Positions 40,345 to 49,713 of a DNA stretch of 53,723 nucleotides are shown here, piece after piece; position 1 is the stretch's first letter, and the number at the start of each line of letters is the position of its first letter. The position numbers and the translations under genes were made by a program. The stretch spans positions 1 to 53,723 of the forward strand of contig CALLHY010000075.1 in the NCBI GenBank assembly GCA_938009275.1, in the 5' to 3' direction. The notes under the pieces were generated by a model. The model had not been told where the DNA came from, made no database searches, and saw nothing but the letters and a program-made list of their open reading frames with translations. This stretch comes from an uncultured bacterium (lineage in GTDB: Bacteria; Cloacimonadota; Cloacimonadia; Cloacimonadales; Cloacimonadaceae).

Positions 40345-41541
40345 ATGACGAATGATATGAACAGCGACAAGGATTTATACGCCACAGAACTGCGCGCATT
40401 GCTGCGTGAAGCACTTAAGCTGGCTATTGAGGGAGAGTTTTCCAGCCACAAAGAAAACCCATATTACTACACTCGTAAAGCTTATCCGATGCTCACCGAG
40501 ATAGATAAGCTGCCTCTGTATCCCGAATCGTTTCCAGAAGTGCTATTAACCTGGGCAGGGCTGGATACCGCCATAGAGCGCAAGCGTGAAGAGATATTGG
40601 TGTTTGACCTCGAAACCACCGGACTGGGGCGGGGTGAAACTCTGGCATTCATGATTGGACTGGGATATTATGAGGGCGATAGCTTTGTGGTAGAGCAGAT
40701 ATTTCTTCCCGATCCCGAGGCCGAAACCAGCAGTTTCGACAGGCTGATAGAGCTGTTGCAAAGCAAGTCGCTGCTAATTACCTTTAATGGCAAAACCTTT
40801 GATGTTCCAGTGTTAGAAAGCCGCTTGCTGTATCATCAGATATGGCTTAACCTGCGCTCGATGGAGCATCTGGATTTGCTGCATATTGCCCGCAGGCTGT
40901 GGAAAAAGAAGCTGCCTTCCTGCGCATTGGAGACTATTGAATTCTATGTTTTGGGTCATATTAGAGATAAAGAGCTGGATATTGAAGGCGGGCTGATACC
41001 CCAAACCTATTTCCAGTATTTGGTGAATGGCGATCCAGAGCTGGTGCGCCGCATATTTATTCACAATCATCACGACATTTTGCATACTGCCGCGCTGTTT
41101 ACCCTAATCTGCAATAGCGTTGGCTATCCTCCTGCTGCTGGGATGGATAACAGGATAGACTATCATGCACTGGCTATGCTGTATAACAGCCAAAGCCAGC
41201 CGGAAACGGCAAAGCGGATATTGGTAGACCTCCTGGCACAGGGAGTGATTTCGGCAGACATAACGCGTGATTTGGGTATGTTTTACAAACGCGAAGGAGA
41301 TATAGACTCGGCATGTGAATGCTTTGCCATTGCCGCCGATCTGGCGTGCCCATTGGCGATGCTGGAGCTAAGCAAGCTGCAAGAAAACAAGCTAAAGCAA
41401 TATTCCAAAGCCCTTGAAACAGCCGAAAAGCTGCATGCTTATCTGATGAGCCGCTACATTGTGGATAGCAAAAAGGTGGCAGCAGCAGAATTGCGTATTC
41501 AAAGATTGCAGCGTAAACTGGGCAAACTAAGCGCGGATTAA
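40345..41541 (+). CDS. YprB-like RNase H-fold exonuclease with helical-repeat tail
   Basis: 398 residues. Residues ~80-270 are a DEDD exonuclease-like RNase H fold: VFDLETTG (D88, E90), LITFNGKTFDVPVLESR, and the last acidic site in HNHHDILHTAALF. This matches the YprB/RNase_H_2 family. The C-terminal ~120 residues are TPR-like helices (AMLYNSQSQPETAKRIL, DIDSACECFAIA). Substrate is unknown, probably nucleic acid. No ribosome site is evident before ATG 40345; ATG 40357 is an alternative. Its end overlaps the convergent lipoprotein gene by 4 bases. Confidence 0.78.
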   Translation: MTNDMNSDKDLYATELRALLREALKLAIEGEFSSHKENPYYYTRKAYPMLTEIDKLPLYPESFPEVLLTWAGLDTAIERKREEILVFDLETTGLGRGETLAFMIGLGYYEGDSFVVEQIFLPDPEAETSSFDRLIELLQSKSLLITFNGKTFDVPVLESRLLYHQIWLNLRSMEHLDLLHIARRLWKKKLPSCALETIEFYVLGHIRDKELDIEGGLIPQTYFQYLVNGDPELVRRIFIHNHHDILHTAALFTLICNSVGYPPAAGMDNRIDYHALAMLYNSQSQPETAKRILVDLLAQGVISADITRDLGMFYKREGDIDSACECFAIAADLACPLAMLELSKLQENKLKQYSKALETAEKLHAYLMSRYIVDSKKVAAAELRIQRLQRKLGKLSAD

Positions 41542-44282
41542 CGGGTTACAAAAAACACACCGGGATTGGGGACTGTGCAGATGAAGCTATTGCCCACCAC
41601 AATGTATTCGTTGGCATAATTGTCGCCAAAGCTATCCACCCGGCTTAGCTCAGTTGTTTGCCCTGCAGGATTGCGATAAAACATCCGGGCTGTGGAAATG
41701 GCATCAGTATCACTAACAGGAACATAGATGTATGGCTCTTGAGTGGCTCCCGGAATACTGTAGAAATCGGGCGTTAAAGCAGTTCCGCCATTTCCGGTTA
41801 TATTCAGCCGATAAGCCGCCAGCAGGTTATTAACCCCAAGTAAGGTACTCAATTTGTCCAATCTTATCACACTGCCGATGGGAACCGGTGGGCCAACAAA
41901 AAATGAGGGCAACACGAATTGTGCCTGATATAGCGACAAGTGCACATCACTGGTGTTGCTGGTGATAAGCTTGGGGACTATATTGTGAGGATTTAAGTCT
42001 GTAAAAGAGCAGTAGCTGCCATTGTATGCCGGGAAAATAGCATTGTAAGAGCCATCCACGGTAACAGCCCAGGGACTGAAGGTGCTGCTGTGGGGATAGG
42101 CATATAGCCGATAAGGATTTATAGCACTTTCATAGAATAGTAATTCGTCACTCTTTGCGCTACGCCTGAAAAACAAAGCCGGAGCAAACAAGCCGTAATT
42201 AGCTTCATCGGCTGTGTTTAGCTCATAGGCTGGAGATGTCTGCTGCAGTTGATATTGCTCTGAAAGCAAGGCAAAGTGGTCGCTCAACGCCGCTTTGCGG
42301 GTTATCTGAAACAGGGCGCTCGTCTCTGCTGCTGCATTGCCGTAGGTATATAGGCGGAGTTCATCCAACACGAAGGTCATGGTGCCAAATACACGTAAGG
42401 CAAGCGGATTGGGCTGGCTTATACCCGCACTTATTATCAGCCCCGGAAATTCGGGGGCTATGCTTAGCACTCCTGCTGTGTTGGTGTAGCCAGTGTCCGA
42501 TAATGCCGTGGCCTTGTGGTAAAGCTTCAGGCGGGGATAGCTGAGATTATTGAACAGCAGCAAGTCCGCAGTTGCCGTTGCCCCATGCAGACTCAGGTAA
42601 AAGCCGCCGGGCAAGCTGGATTGGGGAATATTATTGCTATAGAAATAGCATTCAAAAAGTGCCCGGGCACCGCTAAGCTTCAAGGGTTCGCCGCTAAGCC
42701 AGGGGTGGGCAGGCAGATTGGGGGCAAGATTTAGCACCAGTTTATCGTAGCCGCGCCTTGTGCTGCTGTTCCAGCCAAGTGTTGCGCGTGAGGTTTGGAT
42801 GTATTGTTTGGCTTTGTAATAGGGTACATTCAGCACAGTGGAAGACTCTGCAAAGCTGCCATACAGGTATATAGCCGAGCTGGAAATGCCGGAATATACA
42901 TAGTTTCCGGTTCGTGTAAAGTGATTGGCATCGTAGGCGTCAGCTTGGGTTTTGTAGCTTATGATGTCTTCTTCATCCGTAACCACGCAGCTAAACAATC
43001 TATCGGTGGCAGTAGGGCTTAAGGTGGTACGGAAGCCGAATTCCAGCCACTTATCGTCAGGTAGCTGACGGATTAGATTGCCGGATTCATAAAAGCTGAT
43101 GGCAAACTTGTAGCTTCCTGCTTGCTGCTTGAAGGGAGAGCCTGTAAAGTAGCGGGACATCAAGCTGGTAGCGTCGGGGCTAAGCTGAAGCTTCATTACG
43201 GTATTGGGCAGGTTCATGCCATTCAAGTTAAACCACAAATCCTGTAGGAACACCTGATTGTATGAGCCGTCCAGAGGTATGCTAATCTCAGTTTGGGAAT
43301 CTAGTGGGCTTAGCAGGAAATACTTTCCGCTACCTGCCATAAAGCTGTATAAATAGCCGCTATCCTGCCACCAGTTTGGGTTGCCGCTTTCCGGGTTATT
43401 AGCCTGCCAGCTATAGGCTTGCGAAAAGGATAGCTGCACCCATTGTTCACCAAAATATCCCTTGCTTGCTTCCTTTAGCCGCAGAACGGCAATGGACTGG
43501 TTAACCGGTGAAGAGGTGCCAAGGCTTATTGGAACTGAGGCAATGGCAGCATTGGGGAACCATTGTTGCAGTGTACCGCTTTCGCTGGGGCTGAGGTCTG
43601 TATTCATGCCAATGCTTATCTCTCCTGCTGCATTGCAGTATTCAGCAGGGAAGTTTATGGCAAGTTCATTGCCATCTTCATCTTGCAGCAAGGCATGAGC
43701 AGCGGTTGTGGTAGAGAAATTCAGGCTTGGTTGATTAGACAAAGGGATATTATACAGGCAGAATTCACCACTGGAGTATAGCGGGAAATAGCCGCGATTA
43801 TTGCCGTAATAAACCGGATTTATGGGCGTGGCTTGCAGGTAATAAGAGAAGTTAATCAGTTTAGGGCTTTGGCTGGGAGATATGGGAATGTACACTGTGG
43901 CAATAGGTATTCTACCAGCAAGATTTATTGCCACACCATCGCGGAGAATGCCAAAGCTATAGGTATCACTGATGGGGCTGGAACCATCTTGCACAAAGAG
44001 GCTATCCCGTGAGGCAAAAGAGCTTACCCGCCGAAAGTCTATCACATCACCATATTGAACCAGGGAATCGGTAATGGCAAGCTTGTCTAAAAGCAAGAAG
44101 CCATCATCGTTGGCAGACTTAATAAGATAATTGACATAGCTTTCTATCTTGTTGCCTTCCAGATAGTCGGCAGCGGAGAGATTGGGCGGAAGCAATGCGT
44201 TCTCACGATTGTTGCACGCGCTTATCCCAAGCATGACCAGCAATATGCTGATAGAGAACAGAATTGAATTACGTATGAACAT
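41538..44282 (-). CDS. Large secreted lipoprotein, unknown function (operon gene 7)
   Basis: 914 residues from ATG 44282, behind AAGGTGA and sharing a base with the upstream TGA. A lipoprotein signal ends in VMLGISAC (C23). The mature protein is rich in S, Y, N and P with many strand-like stretches and no cysteines of note; it seems to consist of beta-sandwich or repeated beta domains, with segments such as SVINVPYYKAKQYI-like spacing that I could not align into a clear repeat. No enzyme motif was recognised. As the last gene of the PqqD-to-lipoprotein operon, it is probably the surface-exposed component. Its 3' end overlaps the YprB-like gene. Confidence 0.75.
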   Translation of the reverse strand: MFIRNSILFSISILLVMLGISACNNRENALLPPNLSAADYLEGNKIESYVNYLIKSANDDGFLLLDKLAITDSLVQYGDVIDFRRVSSFASRDSLFVQDGSSPISDTYSFGILRDGVAINLAGRIPIATVYIPISPSQSPKLINFSYYLQATPINPVYYGNNRGYFPLYSSGEFCLYNIPLSNQPSLNFSTTTAAHALLQDEDGNELAINFPAEYCNAAGEISIGMNTDLSPSESGTLQQWFPNAAIASVPISLGTSSPVNQSIAVLRLKEASKGYFGEQWVQLSFSQAYSWQANNPESGNPNWWQDSGYLYSFMAGSGKYFLLSPLDSQTEISIPLDGSYNQVFLQDLWFNLNGMNLPNTVMKLQLSPDATSLMSRYFTGSPFKQQAGSYKFAISFYESGNLIRQLPDDKWLEFGFRTTLSPTATDRLFSCVVTDEEDIISYKTQADAYDANHFTRTGNYVYSGISSSAIYLYGSFAESSTVLNVPYYKAKQYIQTSRATLGWNSSTRRGYDKLVLNLAPNLPAHPWLSGEPLKLSGARALFECYFYSNNIPQSSLPGGFYLSLHGATATADLLLFNNLSYPRLKLYHKATALSDTGYTNTAGVLSIAPEFPGLIISAGISQPNPLALRVFGTMTFVLDELRLYTYGNAAAETSALFQITRKAALSDHFALLSEQYQLQQTSPAYELNTADEANYGLFAPALFFRRSAKSDELLFYESAINPYRLYAYPHSSTFSPWAVTVDGSYNAIFPAYNGSYCSFTDLNPHNIVPKLITSNTSDVHLSLYQAQFVLPSFFVGPPVPIGSVIRLDKLSTLLGVNNLLAAYRLNITGNGGTALTPDFYSIPGATQEPYIYVPVSDTDAISTARMFYRNPAGQTTELSRVDSFGDNYANEYIVVGNSFICTVPNPGVFFVTR

Positions 44283-45517
44283 CAATAGTTCACCTTAAGC
44301 GAGGCATAATATAGCCCTGTATCATTGGACATCTGGTAATAAAGATAGGCAGAGAACCTGGTTAAAAAGGGTATTAAGAGTGAAGCGGCATAGTATGGCT
44401 TCTGAGCGTTAAAGGTATCCACCACCACACCGTTGTTGTCCATCACCCATCTCCCATCACCCTGGCCGTAATGCAGCCCAAGAGTGGTTCTAAGTGGCAT
44501 GGCTTTGTATAGCTCAATCTGCTGGCTTATCCTGCTGCTGTCTGCGTTCACAGTTTCATTGTCCATATAGCTGAAGTGGGCTTGGTAGGCTATGCTGATG
44601 TCCCGCCAGCGAACTGAAGGCATGAAGCTTAACTGTTGAATGTCGAAGCGTGGGTATTGCGCGTAAGCTGCCATAAGCTGGGGAGCAAAGTATAGCTTGC
44701 CGGCATACAGGCTTTTGGACAGTTTACCGCAATACTGCCTGGCAGGGTAAACCCGTTCGTCTTTGCCTTCCAGCATCATAGCCGAAACTTCGATATTGGC
44801 AAGGGCAAACTGCTTACCCAAAGCCCCCGAAGCAGCTGAGCGGAAGCCTTCCTTATTCACTCTGAAATCCTCATACGCCAGATTCATGTGCCAGGAGGCA
44901 TACAAAACTGTTTGCCTTATGCTTATGGATGCTTTCTCGGGCTTGGTAGCCGAATAGCTAAGTGCAGTGCTGAATCTTGGCTTTGGTCTGGCTGCGGGTA
45001 TGCCTGTACTGGCTGCATGCTCGTCTATATATCTGCGGTGTTTTGTATAGTCACCCAGGGCATCGTAACTATAGGCAAGGCCTTCATTGGCTATGCTGCT
45101 GGCAAGTGGATTTTGCGGCTGCTTATCCAGTGCGTAGCGGTAATAATACCGTGCTTCGGGATAGCGCCGGCTTTGCAGCAGGGCATAGGCACGATAGTTA
45201 TGAAACTGAGCAGTATAAGGATAGCCGTTTATCAGCTTTGCCGATTCAGCAAGGCTTTCACGATACTTACCCAGGGCATTCAATGCCCAAAGATAGCCCT
45301 CGTGTGCTGCCAGATTGGCTGGTTCTAGTTCTCGCAGGGTTCCATACTGGCTTTTGGCTAGCTCATAGTTCCCCCCCAGCATGTTGTTATACGCCAGGCT
45401 AAGCAAGTCTGCCTGCATTGGTGCAGCTCCGCCTCCAGCATATCCAGGTATTGGCAGGGAAGTCTGAGCGCAAATAGCCAGCGGCAGCAGCACTGCCAAG
45501 ATCAGCAAAAACCGCAT
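44282..45517 (-). CDS. TPR protein with probable outer-membrane beta-barrel (operon gene 6)
   Basis: 411 residues. A signal peptide (FLLILAVLLPLAICAQ) is followed by TPR units at ~35-180 (LLSLAYNNMLGGNYELAKSQ, AAHEGYLWALNALGKY, AYALLQSRRYPEARYYYRYAL). The second half alternates strands of the type SISIRQTVLYASWHMNLAYEDF and ends with YYASLKVNY, an aromatic end typical of outer-membrane barrels. TPR plus barrel suggests an export or assembly channel for a surface product, perhaps the large lipoprotein that follows. It begins 1 base after the preceding gene. Confidence 0.75.
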   Translation of the reverse strand: MRFLLILAVLLPLAICAQTSLPIPGYAGGGAAPMQADLLSLAYNNMLGGNYELAKSQYGTLRELEPANLAAHEGYLWALNALGKYRESLAESAKLINGYPYTAQFHNYRAYALLQSRRYPEARYYYRYALDKQPQNPLASSIANEGLAYSYDALGDYTKHRRYIDEHAASTGIPAARPKPRFSTALSYSATKPEKASISIRQTVLYASWHMNLAYEDFRVNKEGFRSAASGALGKQFALANIEVSAMMLEGKDERVYPARQYCGKLSKSLYAGKLYFAPQLMAAYAQYPRFDIQQLSFMPSVRWRDISIAYQAHFSYMDNETVNADSSRISQQIELYKAMPLRTTLGLHYGQGDGRWVMDNNGVVVDTFNAQKPYYAASLLIPFLTRFSAYLYYQMSNDTGLYYASLKVNY

Positions 45518-45518
45518 A

Positions 45519-46121
45519 TTAGCCCAGAGTTTTGGCGTATTCCTTCACTATAGGCGAGTCCGGATAATACTTCTTTAGCTTCTGATAGTGCCTGCGTGCG
45601 TTCTCCACGTCTTTAGACAGAAAGAGGTTATTCACCAGATAGCCTCTTATTTCCATGTCCCAGGGAGTAATTTTGATTATGGAACTATAGTATCCCGCTG
45701 CAGCGCTGTAGTCTTGCTTCATATAAGCCGCATAAGCTGCCTTGCCCATAATAATGATGTTTTGAGGATGGCTTTTAAGTATCTGATCGGACAAAGCTCG
45801 TGCCTCATCCCATTTGCCCAAAGCCAATTGGCAGTTAACAATGCCAGTTTGGGCATCCAGGCTTGACGCAATGCGGTTAGACTTGGTGTAGCTGGTAATA
45901 GCATCGTTGTATCTTCCCAGCATATACTGCAGCCAGCCGATGCGAAGCTGATAAAACTCATCGTTGGGGTCGTTAGCAGCAATCTCTTCCATTATCTGTA
46001 GAGCTCTGCTATAGTTCCTGGCGGTTTCGGCATTGTAAGAATCAGTTATGCTTGCCTTGCCTTCACCCAAAAGTAATCCTGCAACTATGCATAACAGCAG
46101 TATCATTACTATTTGCTTCAT
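45519..46121 (-). CDS. Periplasmic TPR protein (operon gene 5)
   Basis: 200 residues from ATG 46121, with GGGAGA upstream; the frame opens 10 codons earlier without support. A signal peptide (IVMILLLCIVAGLLLGEG) is followed by five TPR-like units, for example NDEFYQLRIGWLQYMLGRY and IIIMGKAAYAAYMKQDYSAAA. It is a scaffold protein, most likely periplasmic. It lies between the transporter-peptidase fusion and the TPR-barrel gene, in the same operon. Confidence 0.82.
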   Translation of the reverse strand: MKQIVMILLLCIVAGLLLGEGKASITDSYNAETARNYSRALQIMEEIAANDPNDEFYQLRIGWLQYMLGRYNDAITSYTKSNRIASSLDAQTGIVNCQLALGKWDEARALSDQILKSHPQNIIIMGKAAYAAYMKQDYSAAAGYYSSIIKITPWDMEIRGYLVNNLFLSKDVENARRHYQKLKKYYPDSPIVKEYAKTLG

Positions 46122-46157
46122 CTTGTTTCTCCCATGGCTGATAGCAGCCAAAATGTA

Positions 46158-48359
46158 TTATTCACTTATCTCTTTGGCTTCCAAAATCAGTTTGTTGCCT
46201 ATGAACATACGCAATTCGGATAGTCCAGCATATTTGTTAAATATCACTTCACCCTGCACTCCGCTGAACTTGATTCCCAAAAAGCGGTAGGTGGTTTCGG
46301 TGTTTATTATCACCAGATCTTTGCGGGTAGATATGCGCGATCTGGTTACCGAGCTAAGTATCTGGAACAAGGGGCTTATCAGCAGCACGATATGCCTGAA
46401 TACAGGATGCAATATAACCGACAACGCAGGTTCATCGATGGATACCAATTCCTGCTTCTCTGTATAAGGCAAGCGGGATAGCAGCATGGCAAAAGCCGCC
46501 AGGGCAGAGCCACGGTTGCCGGTTAATGACAGCGCATTGTAAATGCCATTATATACACTGAATTCCAAAGCTGTTCCTGCACTGGAATGCAGTCTGAACT
46601 TACCCCAAAAATCTAGCTCCACCTTCCAGGTTTCCTGCTTGCTGCGTTTTCCTGTTTTCACGCTTAGCTGTTTTTCGCTAAGGTTTTGCAGTCCCAAGAG
46701 GCTTTGCAGGTGCTCCTCGGCAATCAGCGGTGATATCACATCACCATTATTCGGAATGCCACTGCCAATAAAGCTGATGCCATTTTCGCCATGCAGCTTG
46801 TAATTAACCAGATGTGACAGCCTGGTGCGGCTTCCCGCCTCGGAACCAAGCTGAATCTGGAAGTGCAGATGCGGAACGGTAGAGCGTCCGCTGTTGCCCA
46901 CTTGACCCAGTTTGTCACCCTGTTTCACATAGTCTCCCACTTTCAGCTTCAGGCTTCCCTGCTTGAGGTGGGCATAGAAGCTAAATAAACCATTGCCATG
47001 CGATATACTGATGTAGTTACCCCAGTTCTCGCGGGTATTTATCTGCATCACAGGATTATCCACCACTCCATCCCACACCTTGCTAACGTATCCGGCAGCC
47101 GAAGCGTAAACCGGCTTGGCAAAAGCATAATAGTCCGCAAGCGTATGCTGTTCACCGGAATAGCGATTGCCATCCTTGTCTTCCATCTCAAAGTCCCAGG
47201 CATAAGCCCAGTCCAGCTTGTGGGTATGCTCACCATCATGCCCCTGCGTGATAAGCCATTCCCCCTGAATTGGCAGGGCAAACTGCGGGATGCCGAGGCT
47301 GCTAAACCGCTTGTGTCGTTCCTGATAGGTTTGCAGTGCCTGCTCGGGGTTATATACACCAAAGTCATTCATCACAGGCTTGTTCACCACAATCCGCAGC
47401 CTTAGCGTAAAGATTACCAATAGCACCATCATATTAAGCGGAAAAGCAAATACAGGCACGCTTAGTGGACTGTAATAGCCTGTGAAGCTATTGTAATGAT
47501 GATAGGTAAGATTTAGCAAGATAACCATCAAAAAACCAGCCGCTGTGGCAAAAGCTGCCACTAACCACGAGGTTTTGCTCGGTAGCAAATAGATGCCGCC
47601 AATGGCGTACATGATTAAAATACCGTTGAATCCGGGATAAAACATCCCATTTCCAGGCACGCTGCCCATCAGATGCATCAGATAATAGCTGATAGTCCAA
47701 CCCAGGAGGGCAAGCACAAAGCCTATTCTGGTAATAATCAGCAGGGCAAGTGCCACTAAAATCCCTGCCATTACCTCTGGGGTAAAAAAGATGGAGCCCA
47801 GGCTAATGAAGAACAAACGCCAGAATTCCGGCAACGCAGGCGGGCTGGAAAACAGCAGCAGTTTATCGAAGGGATAGTTAGACAGATATCCCAGCCGGGC
47901 AAAATAATACCACAGCAGCAGCGCGACTATGGAAAAGGGCAAGCTCATTGCCGGAAGCCGGAAAAAGGTATTTGAGATATAGCTTATCAGCAGGTATAAG
48001 AGCAGCGTAACAATGGAAATCATGATCAAAAAGGCAAAGTAATATGCCGGTGCATTGGCTATCATCTGCATGGGATAGTAATACCCCACCGCCATACCGA
48101 TTATCAGGCTGTTAAATGCCGCAATCCCGCTTTTGGATTCCCAGCTTTCAAAGCCCATGCTGCGTGATACCAGTATGGCTGCTATCAGCGACAGCAAGCC
48201 GGACAAGCCCACAATTGGCGAAAGCAGGGTTACCAATAGCAGCATCAAACCCAGCAGTATGGAGTCCGAAAACAGCATGGAAGCATAGCTGTGGGGTATG
48301 GCAAGAATAAGGCTTCCAACTGCCCGGATAAAGGGCATAACGCGCAGATTTGGCTTCAT
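46158..48359 (-). CDS. Urea-transporter domain fused to M23 peptidase (operon gene 4)
   Basis: 733 residues. Residues ~10-320 form about ten membrane segments of the urea-transporter (UT) fold with the two half-repeat signatures FNSLIIGMAVG (82-92) and FNGILIMYAIGG (244-255). Residues ~355-560 are a LytM/M23 metallopeptidase: first motif H380 and D383 in HTHKLDWAYAWD, and HLH (497-499) in TVPHLHFQIQ, so the zinc ligands seem intact. A further ~170 residues at the end are unassigned. M23 enzymes cut peptide crossbridges in cell walls. The peptidase would face the periplasm. Why a UT channel carries it is unknown. It starts 4 bases after the decarboxylase gene. Confidence 0.85.
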   Translation of the reverse strand: MKPNLRVMPFIRAVGSLILAIPHSYASMLFSDSILLGLMLLLVTLLSPIVGLSGLLSLIAAILVSRSMGFESWESKSGIAAFNSLIIGMAVGYYYPMQMIANAPAYYFAFLIMISIVTLLLYLLISYISNTFFRLPAMSLPFSIVALLLWYYFARLGYLSNYPFDKLLLFSSPPALPEFWRLFFISLGSIFFTPEVMAGILVALALLIITRIGFVLALLGWTISYYLMHLMGSVPGNGMFYPGFNGILIMYAIGGIYLLPSKTSWLVAAFATAAGFLMVILLNLTYHHYNSFTGYYSPLSVPVFAFPLNMMVLLVIFTLRLRIVVNKPVMNDFGVYNPEQALQTYQERHKRFSSLGIPQFALPIQGEWLITQGHDGEHTHKLDWAYAWDFEMEDKDGNRYSGEQHTLADYYAFAKPVYASAAGYVSKVWDGVVDNPVMQINTRENWGNYISISHGNGLFSFYAHLKQGSLKLKVGDYVKQGDKLGQVGNSGRSTVPHLHFQIQLGSEAGSRTRLSHLVNYKLHGENGISFIGSGIPNNGDVISPLIAEEHLQSLLGLQNLSEKQLSVKTGKRSKQETWKVELDFWGKFRLHSSAGTALEFSVYNGIYNALSLTGNRGSALAAFAMLLSRLPYTEKQELVSIDEPALSVILHPVFRHIVLLISPLFQILSSVTRSRISTRKDLVIINTETTYRFLGIKFSGVQGEVIFNKYAGLSELRMFIGNKLILEAKEISE

Positions 48360-48363
48360 AAAC

Positions 48364-49713
48364 CTACACCTGTCTCAGGTGCTCAGGAATATACTCTCGG
48401 GCTATCATATCGCTCATATCCTCTTTCTCGCGGATAATCTCCACCTTGCCAAGCTCGGAAATGAGGCACACATTGGGGCGATACTCTATAAACTGCATCC
48501 ATTGGGTTACGTTATATGCACCCACCGGACTTATCAGCACTGTATCGCCATAATATAAATCCGGGAAAGGCATTGCCGAGCGGATTACATCAATATTCAT
48601 ACACAGCGGGCCATAGAACACGGTATTCTGATAGCTTCCGGGGAAGGGCCTGGTAGGCACCACCCGCTGTTTATACCACCAGGCGGTTATATTTACATTC
48701 ACTCCAGCATCCAATATCACGGCACGCTCACCGGTTGGCAGATTCTTTTTACCCAAAACGCTGGCAATTAAATATCCTGCCTCATCTATCAGTACCCTGC
48801 CAGTTTCCAGAATAAGGCGCGGATGATGCTCTTTTACAAATAGCGAGGCGTTGAACGCGTTGCCGATAGCCTCGGCATATTGCTCAAATGAGGGCGACGC
48901 CAATTCGCCAGGAGTGTATTGGTCTATTAAGGTATTCTGCGAGGCAAAGCCACCGCCAAGGTCTATGTAATCCACCACAATATCGAAGCTGTCTTTAATG
49001 GTTTGAGCAAAGGCAAGCAGCTTTGATGCCGCCCAATAGTAGGCATTGGGGTCAAGAATAAAGGTGCCGATATGAGTATGCAATCCGGCTAATATCATCT
49101 TGCCGCCCGAAACCATTCTCTGCACGGCGCGATATGCCTCACCATTCTCATAGTTAAAGCCAAAGCGTGTCCACAGCGGGCTAATGCCTGTATCCATGTT
49201 CAAACGAATAGCCACCTGGGGTTTTATATCCAGCTCATCGGCAAGCTGCTCTATTAAATACATCTCTTCCAAATGGTCTATGTGTATCTTGGCACCCTCG
49301 CTAATGGCACGGCTGAGGTCACTTTTACGCTTACTGGGGCCATTAAAGTATATCCTGTCTCCCGGAATACCATTATGCTTCGCCAGCTCATATTCCATGC
49401 CCGAAACCACCTCCGCGGGTGCTCCTTCCTGATGGAATATGTTGCAGATGGCAGATAGATAGTTGGTTTTGTAAGACCAGGTGATATCCGCAAGCGGATA
49501 ATGAATGCGTATGGTATCCTGCAAACGGCGATAAGTTCTGCGTATCTGCTTTTCGGAAAACACAAACAGGGGTGAACCGAATTCGCTTATCAAATCCTTT
49601 ATCAATACATTGTCGATGCTGTCCTGATGCCGCACCACCGTAGTATGGGCGTATTTATTCAGGTTTCCGGCACTGTTGCGCTCTATGTAGGGGGCAGTAT
49701 AGCTCTTTTTCAT
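48364..49713 (-). CDS. PLP-dependent decarboxylase, LysA/ornithine DC fold-III family (operon gene 3)
   Basis: 449 residues. The PLP lysine is K82 in TWSYKTNYL. HTHIGTF (212-218), GGGFAS (253-258) and ETGR (303-306) follow the diaminopimelate decarboxylase pattern, and C371-M-N-I-D375 keeps the C-x3-D of the second active-site half. It is therefore probably active, decarboxylating or racemising an amino acid, but differs enough from LysA (CESGD) that diaminopimelate cannot be assumed. No lysine-pathway gene is nearby. The partners are an ATP-grasp ligase (4-base overlap) and a PqqD-like protein, so a dedicated amino-acid-derived product is inferred. Confidence 0.85.
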   Translation of the reverse strand: MKKSYTAPYIERNSAGNLNKYAHTTVVRHQDSIDNVLIKDLISEFGSPLFVFSEKQIRRTYRRLQDTIRIHYPLADITWSYKTNYLSAICNIFHQEGAPAEVVSGMEYELAKHNGIPGDRIYFNGPSKRKSDLSRAISEGAKIHIDHLEEMYLIEQLADELDIKPQVAIRLNMDTGISPLWTRFGFNYENGEAYRAVQRMVSGGKMILAGLHTHIGTFILDPNAYYWAASKLLAFAQTIKDSFDIVVDYIDLGGGFASQNTLIDQYTPGELASPSFEQYAEAIGNAFNASLFVKEHHPRLILETGRVLIDEAGYLIASVLGKKNLPTGERAVILDAGVNVNITAWWYKQRVVPTRPFPGSYQNTVFYGPLCMNIDVIRSAMPFPDLYYGDTVLISPVGAYNVTQWMQFIEYRPNVCLISELGKVEIIREKEDMSDMIAREYIPEHLRQV

